The notes under the pieces are model-generated. The model saw only the letters and a program-made list of their open reading frames with translations, had not been told where the DNA came from and made no database searches. 64,000 bases of DNA, taken from contig OY978525.1 of assembly GCA_963854835.1 (NCBI GenBank), positions 112,888,018 to 112,952,017 on the forward strand, in the 5' to 3' direction. The stretch comes from Megamerina dolium. Taxonomy: Eukaryota > Arthropoda > Insecta > Diptera > Megamerinidae. Each line of letters starts with the position of its first letter. Position 1 is the stretch's first letter. Made by a program: the position numbers and the translations under genes. Of the stretch, positions 1 to 19,969 are shown piece after piece.

Positions 1-8199
<8,199 letters not shown>

Positions 8200-8860
8200 T
8201 TTTAAATGTTCTATAATATTTTTTTTTTGTATCTCTGCTTCTCTGTGCTTGTTACTGCCTCTGGCCGAATCCGACAATTAGGACTGTAGACTAATTTTGG
8301 CAAAACAAAAAAACAATACCGTTTTTATGAGATCGTACGTTCGTATATATCTGGGGTATTTCCTTTGTTATTTTTGCTTAGTTGATTACTTATTACAGCA
8401 CTTTGATCGGGAATGGTAATAAATAAATGTATATGTATTGTATATTGGTACAACAACATTCAGCTCATTCATTTCTTGACCATTTTCATGTTATTGTCGT
8501 TTGACTGTTGAAACTTTCTCTGTAAGGTACTGCAGCACCAATTTATGTCGAGTTGTTATCTGTAATGAAAATGGAAATACAATAAATTGCGTATTAATGA
8601 ATTATGTATGTATAGCTGTATGGAGTTCAATAATATATATACGAGTATACTGATTAAATGATTTGCTGATTTTGTAAATTTTGCTATACATCAATTGCAG
8701 ACCACATAAATACCATAAATATAATATAATTCTGATAAGATAGCATCACCAGAATGTAGACGAATACAAATTTCAGAACTTTGTATCCATCACTCTCTGT
8801 CGATCTACATACTTGTGCTAAATTAATTATTGATTTGTTTTTATTTATGGACAAAATACT
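8200..8860 (-). promoter_or_regulatory. Lipin 5' leader and upstream sequence
   Basis: In lipin orientation the leader just upstream of the ATG runs through a T/A-rich stretch to an acceptor-like CTACAG near 8285-8290, suggesting that the leader is spliced from an exon to the right. I see no convincing TATA box, initiator or coding exon. The rest is AT-rich and unremarkable. Confidence 0.4.
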
Positions 8861-9970
8861 AATAAGCCATTCAATAAGTCTGTAGAAAAAAAAAAAAACA
8901 AAATTTTGAAAAAACTCGATCTTATTATTCAACATAGTTGCCTTCGAGGGCTATACAACGTGTATGGCGATTTTCCAACTTTTCAATACCACTTTTATAG
9001 TACGATTTCTCTTTCTCTTCATAGTAGGGCACAGTTTCAGCGATTACATCATTGGACTTGAATTTCTTTTCAGAAAGCATTCTCTTGGGATCTGAAAACA
9101 AACAAAAAAGTTACTGGGCCCAAATCTGGAGAATACGGTGGATAGGGAACCAATTCGAAGCCCAATTCATTCAATTTTGCCATCGTTTTCATCGGTTTGT
9201 GACACGGTGTATTGTCTTGGTGACAAAACACTTTTTCCTTTTGCAAATGTGGCCGTTTTTTCACGATTTCAACCTTCAATCGGTCCAAAAGTCCAAACAA
9301 TCACCTTATCGGCCGACTGTTGCGTCTGTCCACTCTGTTGACTGTCTATTGGATTTTGATGTGTAATGGTGAAACCATGTTTTATCCATTGTCACATATC
9401 GACGATAGAATTCGGTTTTATTGCGATTTAACAGCGCCAAACATTACGTTGAAGCATCGATACGTTGTTGTTTTTGATCGACTGTGAGCTCACGTGGCAC
9501 CCATTTTGCACAGAGCTTTCGCATACGCAAATGTTCGTGTAAAATGGTAAAAAACTACCATCTGATATCTTTAAAATGTCAGCTAGCTCGTGCACTTTCA
9601 ATTTGCGATCGTTCATAACCAATTTGTGGATTTTTTTTTTATGTTTTCTGGAATAACAGCCTCAATTGGGCGTCCACTGCGTTTTGCATCATTTGTGCTG
9701 GTACGACCACGTTTAAATTCAGCAATCCACTTTTCTAGCATTTTTGTCTCGATGGAGCAGCGTCCGGATAATGTTTATCAAGTTTGGTTTCCACTGTATT
9801 TTTTTCATCAAAAAGCAATGCTTTATCAAAACACGAAATTCACTTTTATCCATTTTTTATTTTTTCAAAACAAAAGTTGCTTCACACAAAATGCTATAAC
9901 TCTTTAACCAAATTGTCAGATTGGTGTCAATTTTATTTATACAGGTGTCGTTTGAAGGTTAGATCTCAAT
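8860..9970 (-). pseudogene. Decayed irritans-type mariner transposase
   Basis: Read on the minus strand from about 9860: SEFRVLIKHCFLMK, then EFKRGRTSTNDAKRSGRPIE, ENIKKIHKLVMNDRKLKVHE, HQDNTPCHKPMKTMAKLNEL, PYPPYSPDLGPVTF and a C-terminal RHTRCIALEGNYVE. It has several frameshifts. The third catalytic Asp region is altered (expected PSD, here GPVTF). Terminal repeats are degraded; an ATAAGTC-containing end near 8870-8882 recalls irritans TIRs. Confidence 0.85.
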
Positions 9971-9979
9971 AAAAATCAT

Positions 9980-10720
9980 ATGGAAATAATTCTAGGAATG
10001 CCATCTATGTGTCATCTTACACACCCATTGAATTTGAAAATTTTGTTGCGGGAAATGCAAATTTCGCAAAAATCCGTACTCAGTCCGTACAAGCGACACA
10101 CTGGACACCTGCTTATGATCGCATTGGAGGGAACACTCAAGCGAAAATCGAAAGCGTTACGCAGCCTGTACGCGCACAGATAAATTCTGTTTACTGACGA
10201 GAAAATTTTCACCGCAGAAGAATCGTTCAATAAACAGAATGATCGTGTGTATGCTCGATCCTCCAGAGAAGCGTCCCAACTCATCCCGAGGGTCCAAAGA
10301 GCCCACCATTCCGCGTCTGTAATGGTATGGTGGGGAGTGAGCTACGGTGATGTTACCAAGCTCTCAACCAATCAATATTCGCCAACCAGTCGTGGACTTT
10401 TCAGCTAGACTCTGCTCCAGCTCACAAGACAAAAACGACTCAATAGTGGCTAAAAAGCAACATTCCGGACTTCATATCAACGGATGATTGGCCAGCTGGT
10501 AGTCCAGACCTCAACCCGTTGGATTACAAGTTGTGGTTCGTATTCGAGGGCATGGCTTGCTCTACTCGACACCCAAATATTGAGTCGTTGAAGCGATCCC
10601 TTGTTCGTACAGTGGACAATTTCCCCATACATGAAGTGCGTCTCACGATCGATGAGTGGCCAGATCGTCTCAAGTCGTGCTGGAAGGCAAATAGAAGTCA
10701 TTTCGAATAAATTATTCTAG
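9980..10720 (+). pseudogene. Decayed maT-like (DD37D) transposase
   Basis: In several frames it reads SPYKRHTGHLL, LFTDEKIFTAEESFNKQNDR with VYARSS, SASVMVWWGVSYGDVTKL, QLDSAPAHKTKTTQ, DWPAGSPDLNPLDYKLWFVF and a C-terminus ending RSHFE at 10708. Spacing from the second Asp (QLD) to the third (PLD) is 37 residues, which points to DD37D/maT. There is a stop inside the D-D interval and frameshifts near 10200 and 10330. It abuts the preceding mariner. Confidence 0.8.
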
Positions 10721-10769
10721 ATTTGTAGCCATTGAATACCGTTTTCGTTTTCATTTGGCGTCGATTTTT

Positions 10770-11861
10770 TGTGTACCAATATTTATGACTTGACTAGATA
10801 TTCTAAAATTGCATTACAGTGTCAAATAACAAATACAAATTATTTTTTTTTTTAATATTTTTTAAATTATATAACCAGTTTTAGCAAATTTGTTCTTGTC
10901 AGCTGTCATATTGATGAGATTTTAAATCGTTAAAATTCAAATTTCATGTATCGAAATTGTAACAAAATTCACGATACTTAAAAGCAAAGTATCAGCGTTC
11001 GCTTATGTAAGATTTTACTGTCAATTATATATTATATATAATTTTTCTAGCATTAATACTATAGCGACATTTGTCTGACATTAGGAATTTCTTTTATTTT
11101 CATTTTTTTTTTTTTTTGACATTTATTAGTAAACATTTTAAAAATAGCCTTTGTAAAGAGAAGATTGAAGGAATGAAAAAAAAAATAAAAATAAAATAAA
11201 TATAAAAATACTAGATAAACATTTAAAACTTGATGAGTTAAAAGAGCAGTACACATTAATTATACATTCATGCATGAATATATAAATTAGTGAAAAAAAA
11301 AAAATAAATAAAATAGACAAAAGTGGTAGAAGTAAAAAAAAAATGAAATATTAAAATAATAAAATAAAAGTTATTACATAATGCATTATTAAATTAAGGA
11401 TGAAATTATTGCTGTGGGTTAGTAAAACCTCAAGTGGGTTTTGCTCATCATGTTTTATATTAGATGTAATGTTCTTTTGCGTTATATTTATGGGAAAGTA
11501 GTCATAAATAATTATTTACTTAATGTGCTATAATAATATTTCTACAGAATATGACACCATCTGTAAATATAGCTTTCGAATATTTTGTTTGTTTTAATTT
11601 GGCACTAAATAAGTACTAAGTTATGTACATATGTATATTAGGCTCTAAGTATATAAGCAATTAGTGTTTAAAAATATGGAAAGAATCGATTATTTTTATT
11701 TTCAATTTCAATTTACATATATTAATTATTATAGGACCTATATGTATATCCTATACTAAATTTATTATTAAATAAAAGATGTTGAAAGAATGAATAAAAA
11801 CTCGTATGATGACATTAAAAATTAATTCGTGCGACTATCGCATGTTTGAAAAAAAAAATAC
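10770..11861. other. Gene-free AT-rich stretch
   Basis: Long A and T runs (10840, 11100, 11180, 11290); no coding similarity, no repeats longer than simple A/T tracts. Confidence 0.6.
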
Positions 11862-11919
11862 ATAAATAAAAAAATAAATATATGGCACCTAAAGCCCCAA
11901 AGGGCTCATTGGCCGAGCT
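11862..11919 (-). mobile_element. SINE tail fragment, tail type 1
   Basis: Only the 3' end of the SINE is present: an A/T tail, then ATATGGCACCTAAAGCCCC and AAAGGGCTCATTGGCCGAGC. It is 5'-truncated. Confidence 0.8.
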
Positions 11920-11984
11920 AATACATACTAAAATTAAATAACAAAAATTGAAAAAGCTTAACTTTGGTAATGATGAAGCTTAAA

Positions 11985-13160
11985 TACCCTACACCTTAAT
12001 AGATAAACAGACATATTTCCAAAGGAATATCATACTTTTGTATGAGAGGTAGGCGTAGTTTTCATCCGATTCAACCCATATTCGAATATGTCTCTTAACT
12101 AGTAAATTTAATTGTGGGCATCGATTTCGGACTGGATAAATTTATATTTTCTTGCGTCAAGTGTGAAAACAATGGTTCAGCAGCATACTTTTGTATGGGA
12201 GGTAGGCGTGGTTTTCATTTAATATCGCCCATTATCTAATATGTCCATTCTGTGATCAGAATAACTTTATATACCAACTTTTAGTTCAATAGCTTTCTAT
12301 TTTCTTCTATATACCTTTGTATGGGAGATAGGCGTGGTTTTCATTTAATATCGTCCATTATCTAATATATCCATTCTGTGATCAGAATAACTTTATATAC
12401 CAAATTTTAGTTCAATAGCTTTATATTTTCTTGCATAAAGTGTGAAAATAGAGGTTCAACAGCATACTTTTGTATGGGAGATAGGCGTGGTTTTCGTTTA
12501 ATATCGCCCATTAGCTAATATGTCAATTCTGTGATTAGAATAACTTTATATACCAAATTTTAGTTCAATAGCTTTCTATTTTCTTGTGTAAAGTGTGAAA
12601 AAACTGGTTCAACAGCACACTTTTGTATGGGAGGTAGGCGTGGTTTTCATTTAATATCGCCCATTATCTAATATGTCCATTCTGTGATCAGAATAACTTT
12701 ATATACCAACTTTTAGTTCAGTAGCTTTATATTTTCTTGCGCCTTGTGTGATATCATATATTCAACAGCACACTTTTGTATGGGAGGTAAGCGCAGCCCA
12801 CATCCGCTTACGACCAATTTTTAATATACCAATTCAGTGATCAGAGTATGTTTAAATATCACATATTAATTCGAACAGATGGACAGACAGATACACATTC
12901 CAATCAAAAAGGGCCTTACCAGTCGGCCTAGGCATATAAAGTGTGCGTGGAAGGTTCGTGGATCACGTCCATACCTGTACCACTGGATCATTGGGATAGC
13001 TTATGCCACATTTTATCGAAATATCAAAAATTTGCTTCAGATATTGTTCGCACCAGCCATTACACAATTTTCTATATCTTCGAAACTATCGACAGGGCGT
13101 TATAAGCTTCTGATCCAAACCAATATACCCTTGCGCTTGAATGCAGGGTATAAAAATAAA
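11985..13160. repeat. Element with six tandem ~153-bp repeats
   Basis: Six copies of a unit containing CTTTTGTATGGGAGGTAGGC, then GTGGTTTTCATTTAATATCG and AGTGTGAAAA, start near 12037, 12189, 12313 (shorter), 12467, 12620 and 12773; four of the five spacings are 152-154 bp. The outer limits look like ACCCTACACC at 11987 and the inverted GCAGGGTATA at 13145, so the array may be inside one transposable element. No transposase frame. Internal tandem repeats of this size are known in Helitron-like DINE elements of flies; that assignment is only a suggestion. Confidence 0.75.
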
Positions 13161-13503
13161 CAAATAATAAAAGCAAAATGAAAAAAAAAAGACAAGAAAA
13201 AAAAATGATTATAAATTCATATCATTGAAGCGTTTTGTCGTATTTTTTTTTCTGTTTTGTAGTTAAACCTTATATGTAGAGGTATGTATAATTAAATGTG
13301 TCGCAAACAAAGAACAAAAACTAATATGCAAGTCATATAAATTAAAAAAACAACAAGTAGCTAACCAAAGTTTAAATAAAACTCTCATGGACAATGTACC
13401 TGCCCATTCATACATATACATATACGTACTAACTATTTATTTACGTTGTACGTATGATACAATGTGCATTATACAATCAAGGCGAAATAATAAATACCTT
13501 TAG
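13161..13503. other. Gene-free AT-rich stretch
   Basis: A/T runs and short TACATA repeats; nothing recognised. Confidence 0.5.
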
Positions 13504-13507
13504 TTAA

Positions 13508-13691
13508 CCCATTTCGTACCACTGTACGTTATTTACAACGATTACAATGCTAAAGTAAAATTATATTTTTTAATAAAACAATTAGTAAAAAAAAAAAAAT
13601 AAATAGCTTTTCGAAAACGCACTCTTCAGCGTGAAAGAAAATCGTACAATTTTTGAACGCACACAATTTTGTACATAGTGTCTGATATGGG
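13508..13691. mobile_element. piggyBac-type MITE, 184 bp
   Basis: It is flanked on both sides by TTAA (13504-13507 and 13692-13695) and begins CCCATTTCGTACCACTGTAC, ending as an inverted copy GTACATAGTGTCTGATATGGG. TTAA targets with CCC...GGG ends are the piggyBac signature. No coding capacity. Confidence 0.8.
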
Positions 13692-14064
13692 TTAAAAATT
13701 ATCATTCATGTGAGACAATGTTCATCTCATGTGTAATTCGATATACTTTTAGCTGGAGTGGAGAGTGGTTATGTACTTTTGTCTAAGCAACTTTGTAACT
13801 TTTGTAACTTTGTATGGTGAACAAATTATCTTAACACATAACATTCCTCAAACCTTTAGCTGATGTTTTTTCATAGCATATTTTTAATGTCGGAAAAATC
13901 GTAAATTTTTTGCCAACACTTAGTCACTGTTGTTATGTAAAAACTCAATGAGGTTTCTTTAGAATGAGGCCCCCAGTAACCGAATATATTTGTTCACTCT
14001 TCACCCATACCATATACGGCCTAGGTACGTTCCGGAAAAGTTAGCCGTAAAGTGAAATGCCGTA

Positions 14065-14424
14065 AAAAATATAAATATGTGGCAATACAAAGCCCCGAAT
14101 GGCTCATTGGTCGTGCTTCTCTTCCATAACTGTTATGCGTGGTTAATTGTGGACAGTATTAGAAGAGACCTACTTATTTTTGCCAGTTCCGAACGGAAGA
14201 ATTCTTGCGACATCACTTTTTCTGAGTTTTGTTGCAGAGTTCTTTCAGAAGCTTTTCCATGGCAAATTGTTACCGCCGAAAGAATTGCCAATTGCTTGCC
14301 GACAGGTGGGTACCGTTCGAAAGAAAAATCTTTTCGATATGAAATTTGTTAAGCTTCAGCCGGGGATTGAATCCATGACCTACAGATCAGAAGGCCAATA
14401 CACTAACCACTGAGCCACGGCACT
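14065..14424 (-). mobile_element. tRNA-derived SINE, tail type 1
   Basis: The same family as 4460-4821 and almost full length: head at 14424 (TGCCGTGGCTCAGTGGTTAG), B box in GGATTCAATCCCCGG, core GATGTCGCAAGAATTC, tail CATTCGGGGCTTTG and TGCCACATATTTAT. No clear target duplication. It sits between direct GCCGTAAAG repeats at 14043 and 15041, which may be parts of an older host repeat. Confidence 0.85.
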
Positions 14425-16164
14425 CACTCCATTACCCATACGTGTAAGACGTTTCAATTTTTTTTAAATAATACAGTTGTTTTTACAAACAACGTTTAGG
14501 TTCATAAAACGATTTATTCTCCGTCACATTTATTTTTTAAATCCAGCAGTGCTGACTAAAATTAAAAGCTAAAATGAAATATACTCCTAAATGCGTTGTT
14601 ACACAGGCAGTCATCAGTCATTTGACTGTCATTCATTACTTTTTTTGTGTCACCGATTTCGATATAATTTTATTCCCTTTCTTCATTTTACCAAATTGTC
14701 ACTTGGTATTGAAAACAACAACAACAACAACAATTCCTGGCTGTGATTGTCTTCATAACATCAGTCTAACAACTACTGCGTTAAGGGCGAAACTTTTCTG
14801 CAATAATATTGCAACATTTTTTTGGCACTTTTTCGATATTATTGCTAAAAATTTAAATGTATAAAGAAAAATGAGGAATTAAATTTCCGATATTACTTCA
14901 AAAGTGTATGTATGTATTTAAAAAATGTTGGCATTATTGCAAAATTTGTTCAGCATGAAAGCAGTATAGCATTTTTTTTGCGTATAACAAAACAGCATAG
15001 GCCGTACATCGAAAAAGTTACATAAATCAAAAGGCCGTAAAGCGAGTTATGTGTATATTCTGTTTTTTTTTTTTTTGCAATCAAAGGTTAAATTTTTACA
15101 GTTGGTACCAATTGGATAATTCCATCACGGTCATAGCTATTAAATGTGTATACGAATGTTAAGGAAATATAATGAAAATAAATAGCAAATAATTAAAACA
15201 ATTATTTAACAGTAAGACACAGATATAATAGTACTACATACACATACATACATTCGAGTCTATAATCATATGTGAATGAGTAATTAATGGTGGCAATATC
15301 CGCAAGTGCAATGCACTTTAAGTAAGTACGAGTACTGCACCACTATCAAGTAAATGTATATGGTAGATATGCTACTCACAATGTTATTCATAATGTTTAG
15401 ATATACATTGTATGTATTTATAAAATAAATAATATAATTGCATGTACAAACATATGTATGCTTTGTATTGTCATACTTTAAACATTTGTGTTTCATGATG
15501 GTGCATATGGTATGTGGTAATATACACAATAGACTTAAAACGATTTTTTGAAACATCTTTGTGATAAATTGGATTTATAATAATATATTTTTTGTTTAAT
15601 TTTTCCAAGTCCTATTTTTTTTTTTTTGTAAAAATATCTTTAATTAAATCATTTAATACAAAAAAAAAATATTATTTTCGAAAATTTTGGAGAGATCTAA
15701 TAGACATATAATTATAATATAATCATACTGAAGTTCATATCGCAGTACAACTTTAAGCTAAAATGTAATAAATATTTTAATCGAATGTATTTATGCGTTG
15801 GCATTTGTTTGTACGATATCGATTTCTGTTATATTTCTTCTATTATAACAACAAAATTTTGTTATCTTGTATATTTCCTTCATCGATAGCATGTAAAAGT
15901 ATATCTTTAGTTATCTATTTATTTACACGTACCTACAATATATGAGCTTTGTTCAACAAACTTGCATTCAAATTTGATTGTCCAATGTTAAATGTTGCTA
16001 CGAGGTAAGACAAGTTTGAGCTTGAAAACTACAAGTACAACATTTATTTTTTATCGTCAAATTAACTCCAGTTATTCAACAAGTCATGAATTCTTGGAAA
16101 AATTTCAGAAAAAGTTATAACATAAGATTTGTGAATTTCGGAATAGGCTAATGCAGTTAAATTA
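14425..16164. other. Gene-free stretch
   Basis: No host coding similarity. It holds a short (CAA)n run at 14708-14731, T runs at 15062 and 15620, and TACATA-type simple repeats. Small open frames look random. Confidence 0.55.
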
Positions 16165-16675
16165 GGTTCTCTGAAGTACACTTGTAGTGGAGTAGTCGAG
16201 TCCTCTCTCGAAGATTGAAAATCACACTCTACAAGTCCCTCATTATTCCTGTCCTAACATATGGCACAAAGGCCCGGACAATTTCCACCACGGATGAGAG
16301 GATGCTTAGAGTTTTCGAGAGAAAAGTTCTGCGCAGGATCTTCGGACCTATTTGCGTTGATGGCGACTATCGAATGAGGTACAACAATGAGCTGTATGAG
16401 CAGTACGCTAACATAGATATAGTCAGGCGAATTAAAATCCAGCGGCTTCGCTGGCTAGATCATGTCGAGCGAATGAAGAAAGACGCTCCAGTGAAGAGCA
16501 TATTTAATTCAGCACCTGCTGGAGGACGCAGAAGAAGAGCAAGACCAAACCTCCGTTGGAATACCCAACTGTCGCCAGCAAGCGAAGAACAGAGGACTGT
16601 CGTCGCATTATATGTTCGGACAAAATCGTTCATCGGTTGTTATGGCCACATAAGAAGAACAAGAAGAAGAACAAG
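16165..16675 (+). pseudogene. RTE-like LINE reverse-transcriptase C-terminal remnant
   Basis: An open frame from 16215 reads MKITLYKSLIIPVLTYGTKA, then RMLRVFERKVLRRIFGPICV, IKIQRLRWLDHVERM and GGRRRRARPNLRW, the hallmark C-terminal region of RTE-type endonuclease/reverse transcriptases. Compared with the copy at 56380 it has a deletion just after NLRW that breaks the LGISNWRQLAKNRDGWR segment. It ends in GTTATGGCCACATAAG and an AAG-rich tail, as that copy does. 5'-truncated. Confidence 0.85.
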
Positions 16676-16794
16676 TACACTTGTGGCAATTTCTATAAAC
16701 TCACTATTGAGTAATATTTATATAAAAACTAACTCACTTACATAAAAAAAAAAAAAAATAAAAACTAATGGCGTTGTAAATTGTGTATGCCCTC

Positions 16795-17190
16795 TATTAT
16801 CCAATAACAGCGGCGCGAAGATTTGTTTAGCGATGAAAAATATTTTAGCATCGAATAACCGGATGGATTTCAGTTTTTGTTGGCATGACAAGTTGACGAA
16901 AAAAGAAATCTGTATCGGCGTAATGTTTTTAGGCTGGATTTTTCAAGGATGGTACGGCAAAAGGAGAAAAATGAACTCCTCTATCTATAATACTACTAAA
17001 CGGCGATTATAGAAGGAAAAGAGTAACTGTGTGGTTCTTGGGATATATTTGTCAACAAGATAATACCGCAAATACAACGACCCAAAGAGACTGAAAATAA
17101 ATATTAATATACTCAAATGGCCCACTAAAAGTCCTGACATAAACTCGAGGTATTTTTGCAAATGGGTGACAGTATCATAAAGCGAATACC
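16795..17190 (+). pseudogene. Decayed Tc1/Tc3-like transposase fragment
   Basis: In shifting frames: LFSDEKYFSIE with PDGFQF (first Asp region), QQDNTANTT (second) and LKWPTKSPDINS (third region; the acidic residue is lost here). The order and motifs fit Tc1-type DDE transposases. Multiple stops and frameshifts. Confidence 0.7.
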
Positions 17191-17199
17191 TTGAAAACT

Positions 17200-18621
17200 G
17201 TCATTAAAAAGGTCTGGTTAAGGTTTTTATTGATAAAACATTAATCCAAGTTCTAACACGTAACGGTAAATGGTAAAATAAGTATTTTGAGTTTAAAATT
17301 TATTAACATATTTTATGTTTATGAAATATTTCTTTACTGATTTTATGTGAATAGCAACAATGAAATTAAAAAAAAAAAACAAATTCTGAAAAAAAGTAAA
17401 TAAAAATAAATTTTAATATTATATTATTATATTTAATACTAATATTTATGTTACTAATATTAATTTTATATTAAGTAGGAAACTTAAAAAATTAAAAATA
17501 AACGTGATTTTACATAAATTGCAACCAGTGTACTCTTCATACGTAACACAGACAAGAAGACTGGTCGAGAGAGCTCATCATCTTAATTATTATCTCGCTT
17601 GAATTGACAGCGTTTGTGATTTTATTGAATTTAAAGAGTATATTTTTTGCAGCTTTAAATTTGAAATTATTTTTTAATCAACATAATATAATATCTTCAG
17701 AAAGTGATACTTCTCAAAATCTTTGTCTGCTGTCCGAAGTCTATAGTCAAGATTCTATATCGACTTTTAAGATGTGAGTATTGTCTTGGACAGTTAAATC
17801 CGGAAGTTATGGATTTTCTGTTCTCGAGAGTTTAAAAAAACTTGTACTTTTACTTTTATCTATTCAAATCACTAACTAAACAATATCAATAACAAATATA
17901 TATATATTGTTTTATAAATATAAAAATCATCTGCCGAACAATTTAAACAGCGTCAATGAAGCGTGGTATAATCAATAAATTACCACCGAAAACGAAGATA
18001 TTAGCTAATGAAAATATTATATCTATACATACAAATATGTATCTAAACATGGTCATGAAATAAAAAACCCAAAAATGGAGAATTAACAACATAACATAAA
18101 AGATAAAAGTAGAAGTAAAAATATCACATAAAGAATGAATAGTCTTTGAAGTATGAAAATCTTCAAATACATATATAATATAGTATATGAATATTTCAAG
18201 TATCAAAACATAGATTACGAGTACTAATGATACTAAATTTATTATACCTTAGCGGTGGTTAAGAATACCTACGTTAGGAGAGCGTGTAGCGAAAAACGCA
18301 CAGAGAAAGATAGAGAGAGAGAGAGAGAGGAACAATACTTTGAGACGTGTGCTTATTTCAATCCAAATCACGCCATATGAGCAGATTTTTAATAAATACC
18401 ACAACTGTTTTTATAAATTGCCTATAAATTTCATAAAATTGGTAATAACAACCCTAGCACTATTAATAATAAATTTTTGTAAAATGTAATTATTAATAAA
18501 GTACAAGGAAACTGCGATCATAGACTATTCATGTGGCGTTAAAATTTAGCTTTAGAAAAGGCTTTTGCAAGAGCTTTGTGAAAAAGCTCGATAAATATTC
18601 CATTTGATTAATCTATGCCAG
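17200..18621. other. Gene-free AT-rich stretch with GA microsatellite
   Basis: (GA)n at about 18301-18329. No coding similarity; the minus open frame at 17943-18206 is AT-driven and unlike known proteins. Confidence 0.55.
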
Positions 18622-18624
18622 TTA

Positions 18625-19149
18625 TAGTCTAGACAGACGGCAGCCTAATTTCGGATTACCGAGTTAATTCGAATTAACTCGGGCATTAACTGCAGCTAAT
18701 CCGCATAAACTCTGAGTTAATTCTCAAAATAAAAGAGGATTAGCACAATTTGCTATGGCAACACTGCTGAAAATTGTCTATTGTGAATTTTTTTCCATCC
18801 ATTTTACAAAATATTAGGTTTGTTTGCTAACAAAAAACTTTCCACAATTGTTAACAGTTTTCAACATCAAAAGTGTTGGCGAACAAATAAATCCAGCTGT
18901 CAATTACGAACGGTGAATGTCAATTTACAAGTTTCCGATAGTTTTCAGTTCACGTAATTCTTGTAGATTTTCTCATATCGAGAGTGACAGATGACAGAAA
19001 TTGATAGGATAGTAATGTAAGTGAGCAGACCTAATAAAACAGCAATCAGCCGTTTAGTTAATCCGCAATACTGCCGTCTGTCAGGTTATTATTTTATTCG
19101 GATTAAGTGCGCCGGTAATCCGTAATTAGGCTGACGTCTGTCAAGGCTA
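18625..19149. mobile_element. Harbinger-type MITE, 525 bp, copy 1
   Basis: Flanked by TTA on both sides (18622-18624, 19150-19152). Ends are TAGTCTAGACAGACGGCAGC and the inverted TAGCCTTGACAGACGTCAGC. An internal ACTGCCGTCTGTC block near 19068 repeats the terminal motif. The inside matches 46049-46579 in opposite orientation (for example GGCATTAACTGCAGCTAATC and AATCCAGCTGTCAATTACGA). No coding capacity. TTA/TWA duplications fit PIF/Harbinger. Confidence 0.82.
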
Positions 19150-19204
19150 TTAGATAAGTCAGTGTCATTTTGAATTGCTTGCTGCTGTCAATTACCATCT
19201 CTTA

Positions 19205-19965
19205 ATAGACTACTTTGAAATTTTCAGAAAGCTGCGTCATTTAGTGCTCTGTACCATCAACCTCAATGATTAAGAAGTAGTTTATGGAATTCCGTTATGG
19301 TCGTATGTACCAGCGTAAGTGAGCCTGAACGTTCAGTTCATCCAAAAGAGTTCATCACATCAGAAATCGTCGATAAAATCCATGGAATGATATTGGACGA
19401 TTAGACAATGTAAGCGCGTGAGGTGACTGAGGCTATAGGCACCTCAACTGAGCGGATACATCACGTTTTACATGAAGTTTGGACATGAAAAATGTATACC
19501 CAAGATGGGTGTCGCATTTGATCACAATTGACAACAAACACAATCGTGAAACCACTTCCAAGGAGTGTTTGGTGATGTTTAATCACAATCCGAAGGAGTT
19601 TTTATGCCATTTCGTAATCGTGGACGAAACATAGATCCATCATAATATACCAGAGACCAAGGAATAGTCAAAGGCTAAGGCTAAGGTGGGTCTGCCTGTC
19701 AACATGATCATGGAGATAGTTTTTTTGGCGAATTTATGAAGAAAAAAGTCCTCTCCCACCATGACAACGCAGCGGCACTATCCCATCTACCATATTTTGC
19801 CGATTTAACTCCCCGTGAATATGTTCTATTTCCAAACCTGAAGAAATGGCTCGGCACTAAGAGTTTCAAGTCGAATCGATGAAACGAAAACCTATTTTGA
19901 GAATCTTGAGTGGTGGACCAAATGTATCTAGCTTTTTTGGCAAAAATATATTTAATTCAAGAAGT
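19205..19965 (+). pseudogene. Decayed mariner transposase with internal deletion
   Basis: Reads in broken frames: GVCTSEPERSVHPKEFITSE, VDKIHGMILDD, AREVTEAIGTSTERIHHVLH, then remnants of LLTI-N-KHN, SKAKAKVGLPVNMIM and ADLTPREYVLFPNLKKWLGT. The stretch between about 19725 and 19745 joins distant parts of the gene, so the centre is deleted. Many stops. Confidence 0.8.
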
Positions 19966-19969
19966 TCCT

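Noticed and set aside
11985..13160. CRISPR-like array because of regular repeats
   Set aside because: The 153-bp units are contiguous and diverged, without short identical repeats and unique spacers; the host is a eukaryote.
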